DNA of 12,338 nucleotides from VRUE01 sp035698885. Its GTDB lineage: Bacteria > Actinomycetota > Thermoleophilia > Solirubrobacterales > 70-9. Each line of letters opens with the position of its first letter. Within the stretch, counting starts at the first letter, position 1. This document shows, piece by piece, positions 1-6,426 of the stretch. The position numbers and the translations under genes were made by a program. Location: the NCBI GenBank assembly GCA_035698885.1, contig DASSBJ010000110.1, positions 1 through 12,338 on the forward strand. Reading direction: 5' to 3'. Below the pieces are notes generated by a model. It saw only the letters and a program-made list of their open reading frames with translations. It had not been told where the DNA came from and searched no databases.

Positions 1-468
1 GAGGCCCTGGTTGCGGTAGTTCTTGGCGATCGAGACGACCAGGCGCAGGTTGGACTCGACCATTTTCTGCTTCGCGTCGAGGTCGCCGCGCTCGATCCGT
101 TTGGCGAGTTCGACCTCCTCCTGCGCGGTCAGCAGGCGGACTTTGCCGATGTCCTTGAGGAACAGCTGCAGGCTGTCCGTCGTCATGTCGGGTTTCAGGT
201 CGATCGCCTGTTTGGCGCGGCGCCGGCCTTTGCGGCTGGTCTCGGGGGGGAGCGCGTCGGCGGCGGCTTTCTGCGCCGGGTCCATGTCCTCGACGAGCTC
301 GATCCCCTGCTTCTCGATATGGCCGTAGAGGTCCTCGACGTCGGACTCGTCGAGATCGACCTCCGACACCGCCGAGGCGATGTCGCCGAAGGTGAGCACG
401 CCCAGCTGCTGACCCCTATGGATCAGCCCTTTGACCTCCTCGAGCTCCTGAAGCTCCGCAACCAGCAT
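1..468 (-). CDS. rpoD: RNA polymerase primary sigma factor RpoD/SigA, N-terminal part (cut by left edge)
   Basis: Primary sigma factor, the promoter-recognition subunit of RNA polymerase; only the first 156 codons are in the window. Residues about 1-65 look like region 1.1 (MLVAELQELEEV, HRGQQLGVLTFGDI, then an acidic stretch ending GIELVEDMD). A basic linker follows, then region 1.2 (LQLFLKDIGKVRLLTAQEE, with VELAKRIERGD after it) and the start of region 2.1 (MVESNLRLVVSIAKNYRNQGL without its first residue reads on to the edge). The sequence order and spacing match group 1 sigma factors; ECF sigmas lack regions 1.1 and 1.2. The ATG at 468 is preceded immediately by an in-frame TAG, so translation cannot begin upstream; a GTG at codon 23 is possible but would remove conserved region 1.1 sequence. 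No clear Shine-Dalgarno lies at the usual distance. The upstream leader carries a strong promoter and a terminator (see those entries), suggesting regulated read-through. Group 1 versus a close group 2 paralogue cannot be settled without the C-terminus. Confidence 0.93.
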   Translation of the reverse strand, partial: MLVAELQELEEVKGLIHRGQQLGVLTFGDIASAVSEVDLDESDVEDLYGHIEKQGIELVEDMDPAQKAAADALPPETSRKGRRRAKQAIDLKPDMTTDSLQLFLKDIGKVRLLTAQEEVELAKRIERGDLDAKQKMVESNLRLVVSIAKNYRNQGL

Positions 469-492
469 CTATTCTGCACCCGTCTTTCTGCG

Positions 493-555
493 TCAAAAAA
501 GCGGACCGTCAGCACGGCCCGCGAAGTAAGAGATGGTGGCCCAGCGCATCCGCAT
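493..555 (-). CDS. Possible 20-aa leader peptide upstream of the sigma factor gene
   Basis: A short ORF sits inside the predicted sigma leader: ATG at 555 (a second in-frame ATG at 549), peptide beginning MRMRWATISYF and ending in DGPLF, stop TGA at 495-493. A GAGG lies 4 nt before the first ATG, and about 10 nt before the second. The last third of the ORF encodes the 5' arm, loop and 3' arm of the intrinsic terminator, and its stop overlaps the end of the U tract. That arrangement resembles a leader peptide in transcription attenuation, but there is no run of one amino acid type beyond a W, Y, F scatter. No homologue is recognised. It could equally be a chance ORF in a leader RNA, so this is a hypothesis only. 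Confidence 0.25.
   Translation of the reverse strand: MRMRWATISYFAGRADGPLF
495..522 (-). terminator. Intrinsic (Rho-independent) terminator in the sigma factor leader
   Basis: On the minus strand, GCGGGCCGT (522-514), loop GCTG (513-510) and ACGGTCCGC (509-501) form a 9-bp stem with one G-U pair, followed directly by TTTTTT (500-495). This is a textbook intrinsic terminator. It lies between the predicted promoter (578-606) and the sigma start codon (468), so it should end part of the transcripts early. Nothing else on this strand upstream needs terminating, since yihY is on the opposite strand. Confidence 0.75.
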
Positions 556-1486
556 TAGGCCTCAAACGTCTGTTCGCATGATAGGCGCTTCACTTTCTGA
601 AGTCAAGGCCATTCCTACCCGTTCTGTGCCCAAAGTCACGCCCAAATTCCGTCCTTGGCTGCGCGCCTTCTGGCAGCGCGCCTACCGCGAGAACGTCACC
701 GGCCTCTCGGCGATGGTCGCCTACAACCTGATGCTGGCCGTCTTTCCCTTCGCCCTGCTGGTGCTCTTCGTCTTCGGCCAGGTGCTGAAGATAAAGGGGG
801 TCGAAACCGGGGTGCTCGACGACCTGCAGCGGCTCTTCCCCAACGCCGAGCAGCAGACGCTGACCGACGTGCTGGCGCGGATCGAGGACAACTCGACGAC
901 GATCGGGATCGCCGCCTTCCTCGGTTCGCTGTGGATCGGCGCCTCCTTCTGGGGGGCGATGGACACCGCCTTCGGCCGCATCTACCACGTGCCGACCCGC
1001 GGCTGGCTGGAGCAGAAGCGCTTCTCGTTCACGATGCTGGCGGTCGTCCTGCTGTTCATCGCGGCGAGCATCGTGCTGCCGACGATCGAGGCGACGCTCG
1101 CCTCGAGCACCGACCGGCTGCCGCTCGGCCTCTCCGACATCAAGGCGATCGACACGGCCTTGCTGCTGGCGCTCGCCGTGCTGATCGTCTTCGCGATCTG
1201 CTGCGTCATCTACTGGGCGGTGCCGAAAGGCCACATGCCCTGGCGCGACGTCTGGCCCGGGGCGGCCTTCGTCACGGTCGGCGCCAGCGTCGCCAACTGG
1301 GCCTTCCCCTTCTACCTCGCCAACGTCTCCAGCCTCTCGCGCTTCGGCTCGACGCTCGGCTTCGTGCTGATCGCCCTGCTCTGGTTCTACCTGCTGAGCC
1401 TGGCGCTGCTGGCCGGCGCGACGATCAACTCGCTGCGCCACGAGCTGCACGACACGGGGGAGATGCCGTACGCGCGCGGGCAGTAG
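533..1486 (+). CDS. YihY/BrkB-family (UPF0761) integral membrane protein
   Basis: A polytopic inner-membrane protein of the YihY/virulence-factor BrkB family; its biochemical function is not established (BrkB was once annotated as RNase BN, which is now considered wrong). As translated from 533 it has 317 residues, with six likely membrane segments at about 62-84, 124-144, 166-186, 208-228, 241-262 and 276-297. Family-typical segments are visible: GLSAMVAYNLMLAVFPF, WIGASFWGAMDTAFGRIY, YWAVPKGHMPWRDVWPGA and FGSTLGFVLIALLWFYL. The start is uncertain: ATG 533 has only a weak purine-rich stretch (AAGTAAGAG) upstream, and ATG 578 and GTG 626 are in frame. The first about 38 residues are not conserved-looking, use less GC-rich codons, and overlap the opposite-strand sigma promoter and leader. 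GTG 626 would clear that overlap. The gene runs convergent to the osmoprotectant operon. Confidence 0.9.
   Translation: MVAQRIRIRPQTSVRMIGASLSEVKAIPTRSVPKVTPKFRPWLRAFWQRAYRENVTGLSAMVAYNLMLAVFPFALLVLFVFGQVLKIKGVETGVLDDLQRLFPNAEQQTLTDVLARIEDNSTTIGIAAFLGSLWIGASFWGAMDTAFGRIYHVPTRGWLEQKRFSFTMLAVVLLFIAASIVLPTIEATLASSTDRLPLGLSDIKAIDTALLLALAVLIVFAICCVIYWAVPKGHMPWRDVWPGAAFVTVGASVANWAFPFYLANVSSLSRFGSTLGFVLIALLWFYLLSLALLAGATINSLRHELHDTGEMPYARGQ
578..606 (-). promoter_or_regulatory. Sigma70-type promoter reading toward the sigma factor gene
   Basis: On the minus strand there is TTGACT (606-601), a 17-bp spacer, and TATCAT (583-578). These match the -35 and -10 consensus at 5/6 each, with ideal spacing. 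The predicted start is near 571, giving a leader of about 100 nt before the sigma ATG at 468. It is the best sigma70-like promoter seen in the window. It lies inside the 5' part of the divergent yihY reading frame if that gene starts at 533 or 578. Confidence 0.6.
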
Positions 1487-1560
1487 TTTGCTAGAGGTCG
1501 AGCGCGCGCCCGATCCCGAGGACGGGCCTCGCCGCCGCCTACGCCACCCTCCCCAAGGGG

Positions 1561-1609
1561 GCCGACGGGCCGCAGGCGTCCAAATTGCGGACGCTTGAGA
1601 CCCGTCGGC
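1561..1609. terminator. Nested inverted repeat between convergent genes, probable bidirectional terminator
   Basis: An outer perfect 9-bp repeat, GCCGACGGG (1561-1569) and CCCGTCGGC (1601-1609), encloses an inner one, CAGGCGTCC (1573-1581) and GGACGCTTG (1589-1597), which pairs over 9 positions with one G-U on the plus-strand RNA and has a 7-nt AT-rich loop. It lies 14 nt past the stop of the substrate-binding protein and 75 nt past the yihY stop. There is no T tract on either strand, so it would be a non-canonical, hairpin-only terminator or an mRNA 3'-stabilising structure. The rest of 1487-1622 shows no gene. Confidence 0.5.
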
Positions 1610-1622
1610 GGGAGAGGGACGC

Positions 1623-2606
1623 TCAGCCGGTGTAGCCGGCTTCCTTCAGGTAGGCGGCCGCGGCCTTGGCCGGCGACTGCTTTTCGAGTTCGACCCGGGC
1701 GTCGAGCTCCTGCATGACCGGCAGCGTCAGGCCCTTCTGCACCTGGACGATCGTCTTCTCGTAGTCCGGCCCCGCCTTTTCGGCGGTCGACTGCTTGGTC
1801 ACGAAGATGACGTTGCCCGCCGGGAAGACTTCCTTGTCGTCTTCGAGGATGACGAACTTGTCCTTCTCCGCCGCCAGCTGGGGGTCGGTGGTGAAGAGGA
1901 TCGAGAGGTCGGCCTGGCCCTTTTCGAGCACCGTGTAGCGCAGGCCGATGTCGACCGGGGTGAACGACTTGAACTCGAGGCCGTAGTACTTTTCGAGCCC
2001 GGCCAGGCAGTCGATCCGCTGGCGGCACTCGGGCGAGCCGTCGAGCGTCATCTCTTCCGACTGCCCCTCGAGGTCGGAGATCGTCTTCAGGTTCCGTTCT
2101 TCGGCCGTCTTCTTCAGCGTTCCGACGGCGTTGGCGCTGGCGAAGGGAGTCGGCGCGAACGAGGTCAGCCCTTCCTTTTCGAATTCTTCCTTCGCCTTCT
2201 GCGCGGCGGGGTCGGCTTCGGAGGGCACTTCTTCGGGTTCGACGCCGAAGAACGAGGTCAGCGCGGTGCTCGCGTACTCCGGGTAGCCGGAGATCTGCCC
2301 CGTCTTCACCGCCTGGTGGGCGACGGTTTCGGAGCCGAGGTTGAGCGCGCTCTTCACCTTGTATCCGGCCGCTTCGAGGGCCTGGGCGTAGATTTCCCCG
2401 AGGATTTCCTGTTCGGGGAAGTTCTTCGAGCCGATCGTCAGCGAGACGCTGCCGTTTTCGGGGTTGGAGACGATCGCGCCGGCGCCTTCCGCTTCGCCGC
2501 CCGTGCTCTCGTCGTTGCTCGAGCCGCAGGCGACGACGCCGAGGCTGAGGAAGAGCGCGAGCAGCACCGCTGCCGCGGCCCGCGCACCGTTGGTCGTTCT
2601 TCTCAC
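1623..2606 (-). CDS. Glycine betaine/osmoprotectant ABC transporter substrate-binding lipoprotein (OpuAC/OsmF/ProX type)
   Basis: Captures quaternary-ammonium osmoprotectants (glycine betaine, choline or relatives) outside the membrane for the adjacent permeases. The protein has 327 residues. A signal peptide (RR, then an Ala/Leu-rich core) ends in a lipobox, VVAC, with the lipidated Cys at 27. The mature domain begins TIGSKNFPEQ (about 57-66), a hallmark of this family, followed by a GYPEYASTAL segment (about 108-117) and a DIGLRYTVLEKGQADLSILF segment. Two Cys about six residues apart (PECRQRIDC) could form a disulphide. The start is GTG 2606, chosen because GAGAGGA lies exactly 7 nt upstream; an ATG 42 nt earlier has no such site. 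Glutamate codons are 27 GAA to 9 GAG by hand count, while the neighbouring ATPase uses almost only GAG. It is last in its operon, 48 bp after the second permease. Exact ligand is not determinable. Confidence 0.92.
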   Translation of the reverse strand: MRRTTNGARAAAAVLLALFLSLGVVACGSSNDESTGGEAEGAGAIVSNPENGSVSLTIGSKNFPEQEILGEIYAQALEAAGYKVKSALNLGSETVAHQAVKTGQISGYPEYASTALTSFFGVEPEEVPSEADPAAQKAKEEFEKEGLTSFAPTPFASANAVGTLKKTAEERNLKTISDLEGQSEEMTLDGSPECRQRIDCLAGLEKYYGLEFKSFTPVDIGLRYTVLEKGQADLSILFTTDPQLAAEKDKFVILEDDKEVFPAGNVIFVTKQSTAEKAGPDYEKTIVQVQKGLTLPVMQELDARVELEKQSPAKAAAAYLKEAGYTG

Positions 2607-2613
2607 TGGTCGT

Positions 2614-2620
2614 TCCTCTC
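2614..2620 (-). promoter_or_regulatory. Strong ribosome binding site of the substrate-binding protein
   Basis: GAGAGGA (2620-2614, minus strand) sits 7 nt before GTG 2606. It decides the start over the in-frame ATG at 2648, and gives the lipoprotein its own efficient initiation, unlike the upstream genes, which rely on stop/start overlaps. Confidence 0.75.
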
Positions 2621-2654
2621 TCGTGGTTGCTGGGACGTGGAGACACATACCGGG

Positions 2655-3377
2655 TCAGGCGGCGCTCACCTTCAAGCCCTTCGAGGTGAGCGCCCGTTGC
2701 AGGGCCGCAAGCGTGAACTCCAGCGCCAGGGCGAGCAGGGCGACCAGGATGCCCCCGGCCAGCAGCCCGTCGGCGCCGTAGACGTTGCGGTTGATGATGA
2801 AGTCGCCGAGCGTCAGCACGCCGGCCAGCGGGGCGATCGTCGCCGTGGCGACGATCGCGATCGTCGCGCCGCGGATCCCCGCCATCACGGTCGGCACCGC
2901 CAGCGGCAGCTCGACCCGCAGCAGGATCCCGAGCTCGCTCATCCCCATCCCGCGCGCCGCGTCGACCGGCGCCCGGTCGACCTGGCGGATGCCGACGAAG
3001 GCGTTGGTGAGGATCGGCGGAATGCCGAGGACCGCCAGGGCGATCGTCACGTTGCGCCAGCCGACCCCGATCGCCGCCGCCATGAAGGCGATCAGCGCCA
3101 GCTCGGGGATCGCCCGGCCGGCGTTGCCGAGGCCGACCGCCAGCAGTTCGCCGCTCCCGCGATGGCCGAGGTAGAGCCCCAGCGGCAGCGCCACGACCAT
3201 CGACACGGCCAGCGCCAGCAGCGTCAGCTCGAGCTGGTTGAGCGCCAGTTCGACCGCCTGGTCGAAGCCACCGACCTTCCTGCCGCCGGTGACGCTCGAG
3301 CTCTGCGGCTCGAAGATGAATTCGATCGCGCCGCCGAACGAGGCGAGCGGGGGCAGGGCGGGGATCGTGGCGGTCAC
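2655..3377 (-). CDS. Osmoprotectant ABC transporter permease, second subunit (OpuCB/OpuCD-like)
   Basis: Membrane subunit that, with the preceding permease, forms the translocation channel of the betaine-type importer. It has 240 residues and about five or six hydrophobic segments. The EAA loop that contacts the ATPase is clear at about 139-163 (DAARGMGMSELGILLRVELPLAVP). Segments such as GRAIPELALIAFM and GIPPILTNAFVGIRQV, and the C-terminal GDFIINRN, fit the BPD_transp_1 permeases of OpuC/YehW/YehY systems. The GTG start at 3377 overlaps the previous gene's TGA (GTGA), which implies translational coupling; a GGAGG lies 11 nt upstream. A longer reading of the same frame toward 4034 is an antisense-like artefact of the previous gene. 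Which of the two permeases corresponds to OpuCB or OpuCD is not assigned. Confidence 0.92.
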   Translation of the reverse strand: MTATIPALPPLASFGGAIEFIFEPQSSSVTGGRKVGGFDQAVELALNQLELTLLALAVSMVVALPLGLYLGHRGSGELLAVGLGNAGRAIPELALIAFMAAAIGVGWRNVTIALAVLGIPPILTNAFVGIRQVDRAPVDAARGMGMSELGILLRVELPLAVPTVMAGIRGATIAIVATATIAPLAGVLTLGDFIINRNVYGADGLLAGGILVALLALALEFTLAALQRALTSKGLKVSAA

Positions 3378-4126
3378 GCTTCGGCCGCCCTCCGCCACGG
3401 CGTCGCGAGGCGCTGGATGCCGAGCAGCAGCAGGTCGAAGGCGATCGCCATCGCGATCGCGATCGCCCCGGCGATGACGATGCTCGTCTTGAAGGTGAGG
3501 TTGCCGCCGGCGTAGATCTTCACCCCGAGGCCGCCGCCGCTCGCCAGCACCGCGAGGGTCGCGATCGCGACCGTGCTGACCGTGGCGATGCGCAGCCCGG
3601 CGACGATCTCCGGCGTCGCCAGCGGCAACTCGACCCGCCAGAGGATCTGGCGATCGGTCAGGCCCATGCCGCGCGCCGCGTCGCGCACCGCGTCCGGCAC
3701 GTTGGCGAGGCCGGCGAGCGTGTTGCGGTAGATGATCTGCAGCGTGTAGGCGCTGAGCGCGACGATCACAGAGTCGCGGCCCAGCCCGGTGATCGGCAGC
3801 AGCAGGAAGAAGAAGGCGATGCTGGGCACCGTGTAGAGGACGCCGGTCGCCGCCAGCAGCGGCGGCTGCAGCCAGCGGCGCCGGTGCGCGAGCAGGGCCA
3901 GGGCGAAGGCGATCGCGAAGCCGACCAGGACCGAGATCGCGACGAGTTCGAGGTGCTGCATGGTCGGCGTGCCGAAGCTGCCGATGTTCTCCCTCGCCCA
4001 GTCGAAGCAGAAGAGCTTGCTCGTCGCCTGACACGGCAGGGTCTCGGAGCTGCGCTCGTGGAAGAAGCCTTCGCCGACTTCGCCGGCGGCGGCGAGCGGC
4101 AGCGTCGCGAGGCCGGCGGCGATCAC
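3374..4126 (-). CDS. Osmoprotectant ABC transporter permease, first subunit
   Basis: Partner channel subunit, 250 residues. The N-terminus has a short hydrophobic segment (about 1-15) followed by an extracytoplasmic-looking stretch with Cys at 32 and 40 (possible disulphide). The permease domain then starts at about QHLELVAISVL (57-67), with GVLYTVPSIAFFFLLLPITG, a classic OpuC-type segment, at about 95-114. The EAA loop is at about 149-171 (DAARGMGLTDRQILWRVELPL). The start is GTG 4126, which overlaps the ATPase stop as GTGA and has GGAG 8 nt upstream; an internal ATG at 3961 would drop the N-terminal extension. It lies between ATPase and second permease with overlaps on both sides, so it is surely cotranscribed. 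The two permeases share the EAA sequence closely and look like ancient duplicates. Confidence 0.92.
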   Translation of the reverse strand: MIAAGLATLPLAAAGEVGEGFFHERSSETLPCQATSKLFCFDWARENIGSFGTPTMQHLELVAISVLVGFAIAFALALLAHRRRWLQPPLLAATGVLYTVPSIAFFFLLLPITGLGRDSVIVALSAYTLQIIYRNTLAGLANVPDAVRDAARGMGLTDRQILWRVELPLATPEIVAGLRIATVSTVAIATLAVLASGGGLGVKIYAGGNLTFKTSIVIAGAIAIAMAIAFDLLLLGIQRLATPWRRAAEA

Positions 4127-5307
4127 CGCGGACGCTCCGGCGCGCCGCGCTCCTCCGTCCTCGCCGCGGGGGAGCCGAGGAACTCGGAGATGATCTCGAC
4201 CGAGAGCACGCCGGCGATCCGCCCGTCGCGGTCGGCCACCGCCGCGTACTGGGCCTCGCCCTGCAGCAGGTCGGCGAGCGCGTCGCGCATCACGTCGTCG
4301 CGGTCGAGCAGCGGCCCGAGCGGCGAGTCGGGCCGCGCCGGCACGGTCGCCGCGGCGAGGTCGCGCTCGGAGAGCCAGCCGAGCGGGCGGCGCTCGGAGT
4401 CGACCAGCAGCGGGTAGGGGACCTCGGCGCCCGCGAGCTTGGCCCGCACCTCGCCGGTCGCCTGGCCGACATGGGCCAGCGGCGCCTCCCAGAGGTCGAT
4501 GTCCGCCACCCGCATCAGCGCCAGTCGCTTCAGCGCCCGGTCGGCGCCGACGAAGTCCTCGACGAACTCGTCCGCCGGCGCCATCAGCAGCTCGGCCGGG
4601 GTCGCGTACTGGGCGACCCGGCCGCCCCTGCGCATCACCGCGATCCGGTCGCCCATCTTGATCGCCTCGTCGATGTCGTGGGTGACGAAGAGGACGGTCT
4701 TGCGGATCTCCGCCTGCAGGCGCAGGAACTCGTTCTGCAGGCGCTCGCGGTTGATCGGGTCGATCGCGCCGAACGGCTCGTCCATCAGCATCACCAGCGG
4801 GTCCGCGGCGAGCGCCCGGGCGACGCCGACGCGCTGCTGCTGGCCGCCCGAGAGCTGCGCCGGGTAGCGCCCCGCCAGCTCGGCTTCGAGTCCGACCAGC
4901 TCCAGCAGCTCCTCCGTCCGCGCCGCGATGCGCTCCTTCTTCCAGCCGAGCAGGCGCGGCACGGTGCCGACGTTCTCGGCGATCGTGCGGTGCGGGAAGA
5001 GGCCGATCTGCTGGATCACGTAGCCGATCTCGCGCCGCAGCCGCGCCGGGTCGCGCTCGCGCACCGATTCGCCGCCGATCTTCACGTCGCCCGAGGTCAG
5101 CTCGACCGTGCGGTTGACCAGCCGCATCGCGGTCGTCTTGCCGCAGCCCGAGGGGCCGACCAGCACGCAGACCTCGCCGGCCGGGACCTCGAGGTCGAGA
5201 CCGTCGACGGCCGGCTCGGCGGAGCCGGCGTAGCGCTTGGTCGCGTTCTCGTAGCGGACCGCGGAGGCGCCGGACGAGTCTTGGGCGGTGACCTCAGGCG
5301 AAGGCAC
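4123..5307 (-). CDS. opuCA: Betaine/osmoprotectant ABC transporter ATP-binding protein with C-terminal CBS domains
   Basis: Energises the osmoprotectant importer by ATP hydrolysis at the inner face of the membrane. 394 residues. Walker A GPSGCGKTT (51-59), Q-loop around IQQIGLFPH (98-106), signature LSGGQQQR (152-159), Walker B LVMLMDEP (171-178) with catalytic Glu177, and switch His210 (VTHD) are all intact. After about residue 260 a tandem CBS region follows (MRVADIDLW ... YPLLVDSERRPLGWLSERDL ... VMRDALADLL ... YAAVADRDGRIAGVLSVEIISEFL). In OpuA/OpuC systems CBS domains sense ionic strength or cyclic di-AMP. Start GTG 5307: an in-frame TGA lies directly upstream, so no earlier start exists. 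It follows the ArsP-like permease by 11 bp and overlaps the next permease by 4 nt. The symbol is by family resemblance; a ProV/YehX-type name is also defensible. Confidence 0.93.
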   Translation of the reverse strand: MPSPEVTAQDSSGASAVRYENATKRYAGSAEPAVDGLDLEVPAGEVCVLVGPSGCGKTTAMRLVNRTVELTSGDVKIGGESVRERDPARLRREIGYVIQQIGLFPHRTIAENVGTVPRLLGWKKERIAARTEELLELVGLEAELAGRYPAQLSGGQQQRVGVARALAADPLVMLMDEPFGAIDPINRERLQNEFLRLQAEIRKTVLFVTHDIDEAIKMGDRIAVMRRGGRVAQYATPAELLMAPADEFVEDFVGADRALKRLALMRVADIDLWEAPLAHVGQATGEVRAKLAGAEVPYPLLVDSERRPLGWLSERDLAAATVPARPDSPLGPLLDRDDVMRDALADLLQGEAQYAAVADRDGRIAGVLSVEIISEFLGSPAARTEERGAPERPR

Positions 5308-5318
5308 TCACCGCGAGC

Positions 5319-6401
5319 CTATACCCGCCGCGCGCGACTGAGCCACATCAGGACCGCGAAGATTCCCAAACCGAGGAGGTTGAGGAAGAGCTTGTAGTCG
5401 ACCTCGACCGAGCCGAAGATGTCGTCGCGGGAGGGGCGCGGGCCGGTCGGGATCAGCCCCGCCCAGCCGAAGAGCAGATCGACCAGCAGCGCCGCGATCA
5501 CCATCGTCACGAACATCAGGGCGACGATCCGCACGGTGAACGCGCGGCCGTAGAACTTGACGTAGGCGGCGACGATCGTCAGCACGATCAGGTCGGCGAA
5601 GATGAAGGCGATCACGCCGGCGAAGCTGATCCCGCCCGACCAGAGCACCGCCGCCAGCGGCACGTTGCCGATCGAGCAGACGAAGCTGAGGATCGCGATC
5701 AGCGGCCCGACGAGCACGTTCTCGATCGTGCGGATCGCGGCGGGGGCGTCGGTGATGAAGAGGAAGTTGAAGAAGTCGTTGCCGAGCAGCCCGATGAAGC
5801 CGGCGAGCAGGAAGCCGATCGTGATCTCCTTCCAGAGCATCGTCCAGTCGGCGCGGAAGCCCTGCGCGACCGCGACCCATGCGCCCTGCTCGTCGCCGCC
5901 GCCGTGCTCGTGGCAGCCGTGCGAGTGCTCTTCCTGCGTCTCCCGGGCTTGCTTGCGAGCCTGCTCCTCCAGCCGCGGCGAGACGAAGAAGCGCAGCAGC
6001 GCCGCCATCAGCACGATCAGGATGACCCCGCCGACGTACTCGGCGAGCGCGAACTGCCAGCCGATCAGCACCCAGAGGACGAGGCCGAGCTCCCAGACGA
6101 GGTTGGTCGAGGCGAACTGGAAGGCGAGCGCCGTCGTCGCCGAGGCGCCTTTGGCGAGCAGCGAGCGGGCGATCGCGATCGCCGCGTAGGAGCACGACGA
6201 GGAGGCGGCGCCGAGCCCCGTCGCCAGCGCCACCGGCTTCGGCCCGCGCCCGGCGAGGCCGGCCTGGATCCGCTCGCTCGGCACCCGTGCCTGGACGACC
6301 GCCGAGATCGCGAAGCCGAGCACCAGCGCCCACCAGACCTCGTAGGCCATCAGGAACGACTGCCCGAAGCCCTCGCCGATCGTGCTCAGGACGTCCGCCA
6401 T
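5319..6401 (-). CDS. ArsP-like permease (COG0701, DUF318 family)
   Basis: A membrane permease of the ArsP/YraQ superfamily, some members of which export organoarsenicals; the substrate here is unknown. 360 residues with about eight to ten membrane segments in two halves. Each half has the family's Cys-containing motif: SSCSYAAIA at about 68-76 with ALAFQFASTNLVWELG after it, and VCSIGNVPLAAVLWSG at about 241-256. The first site reads CSY, not the CSCG common in YraQ proteins. A cytoplasmic or periplasmic loop between halves is charged and His/Cys-rich (HSHGCHEH, about 159-166), suggesting metal contact. Start ATG 6401 was chosen because upstream sequence in the same frame is Arg/Ser-rich and runs across the divergent gene. 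No arsR, arsC or other arsenic gene is nearby; instead the stop is 11 bp before the osmoprotectant ATPase, so the two are probably cotranscribed. Confidence 0.82.
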   Translation of the reverse strand: MADVLSTIGEGFGQSFLMAYEVWWALVLGFAISAVVQARVPSERIQAGLAGRGPKPVALATGLGAASSSCSYAAIAIARSLLAKGASATTALAFQFASTNLVWELGLVLWVLIGWQFALAEYVGGVILIVLMAALLRFFVSPRLEEQARKQARETQEEHSHGCHEHGGGDEQGAWVAVAQGFRADWTMLWKEITIGFLLAGFIGLLGNDFFNFLFITDAPAAIRTIENVLVGPLIAILSFVCSIGNVPLAAVLWSGGISFAGVIAFIFADLIVLTIVAAYVKFYGRAFTVRIVALMFVTMVIAALLVDLLFGWAGLIPTGPRPSRDDIFGSVEVDYKLFLNLLGLGIFAVLMWLSRARRV

Positions 6402-6413
6402 CGGCTGCGAGGG

Positions 6414-6426
6414 TATCTTGGCCGGG
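6414..6426 (+). promoter_or_regulatory. Possible -10 element for a leaderless transcript of the DUF6328-type gene
   Basis: TATCTT (6414-6419) is followed by 7 nt and the ATG at 6427, so transcription would start at or next to the start codon. There is no Shine-Dalgarno in the 25-bp gap to the divergent ArsP-like gene. No convincing -35 is visible. Confidence 0.35.

Noticed and set aside
590..1450. Minus-strand open frame opposite yihY
   Set aside because: Extremely rich in Gln, Glu, Arg and Asp, as expected from the antisense of a hydrophobic membrane protein.
2316..3515. Long plus-strand open frame (about 400 codons) across the substrate-binding and permease genes
   Set aside because: It is antisense to three well-recognised genes, is dominated by Arg/Gly/Asp/Gln typical of GC-rich shadow frames, and has no domain.
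5318..5323. TATAGG on the minus strand just before the ATPase gene, as a promoter
   Set aside because: It is made by the last codons of the ArsP-like gene (GTA TAG), has no -35, and its spacing to the GTG is 10 nt.
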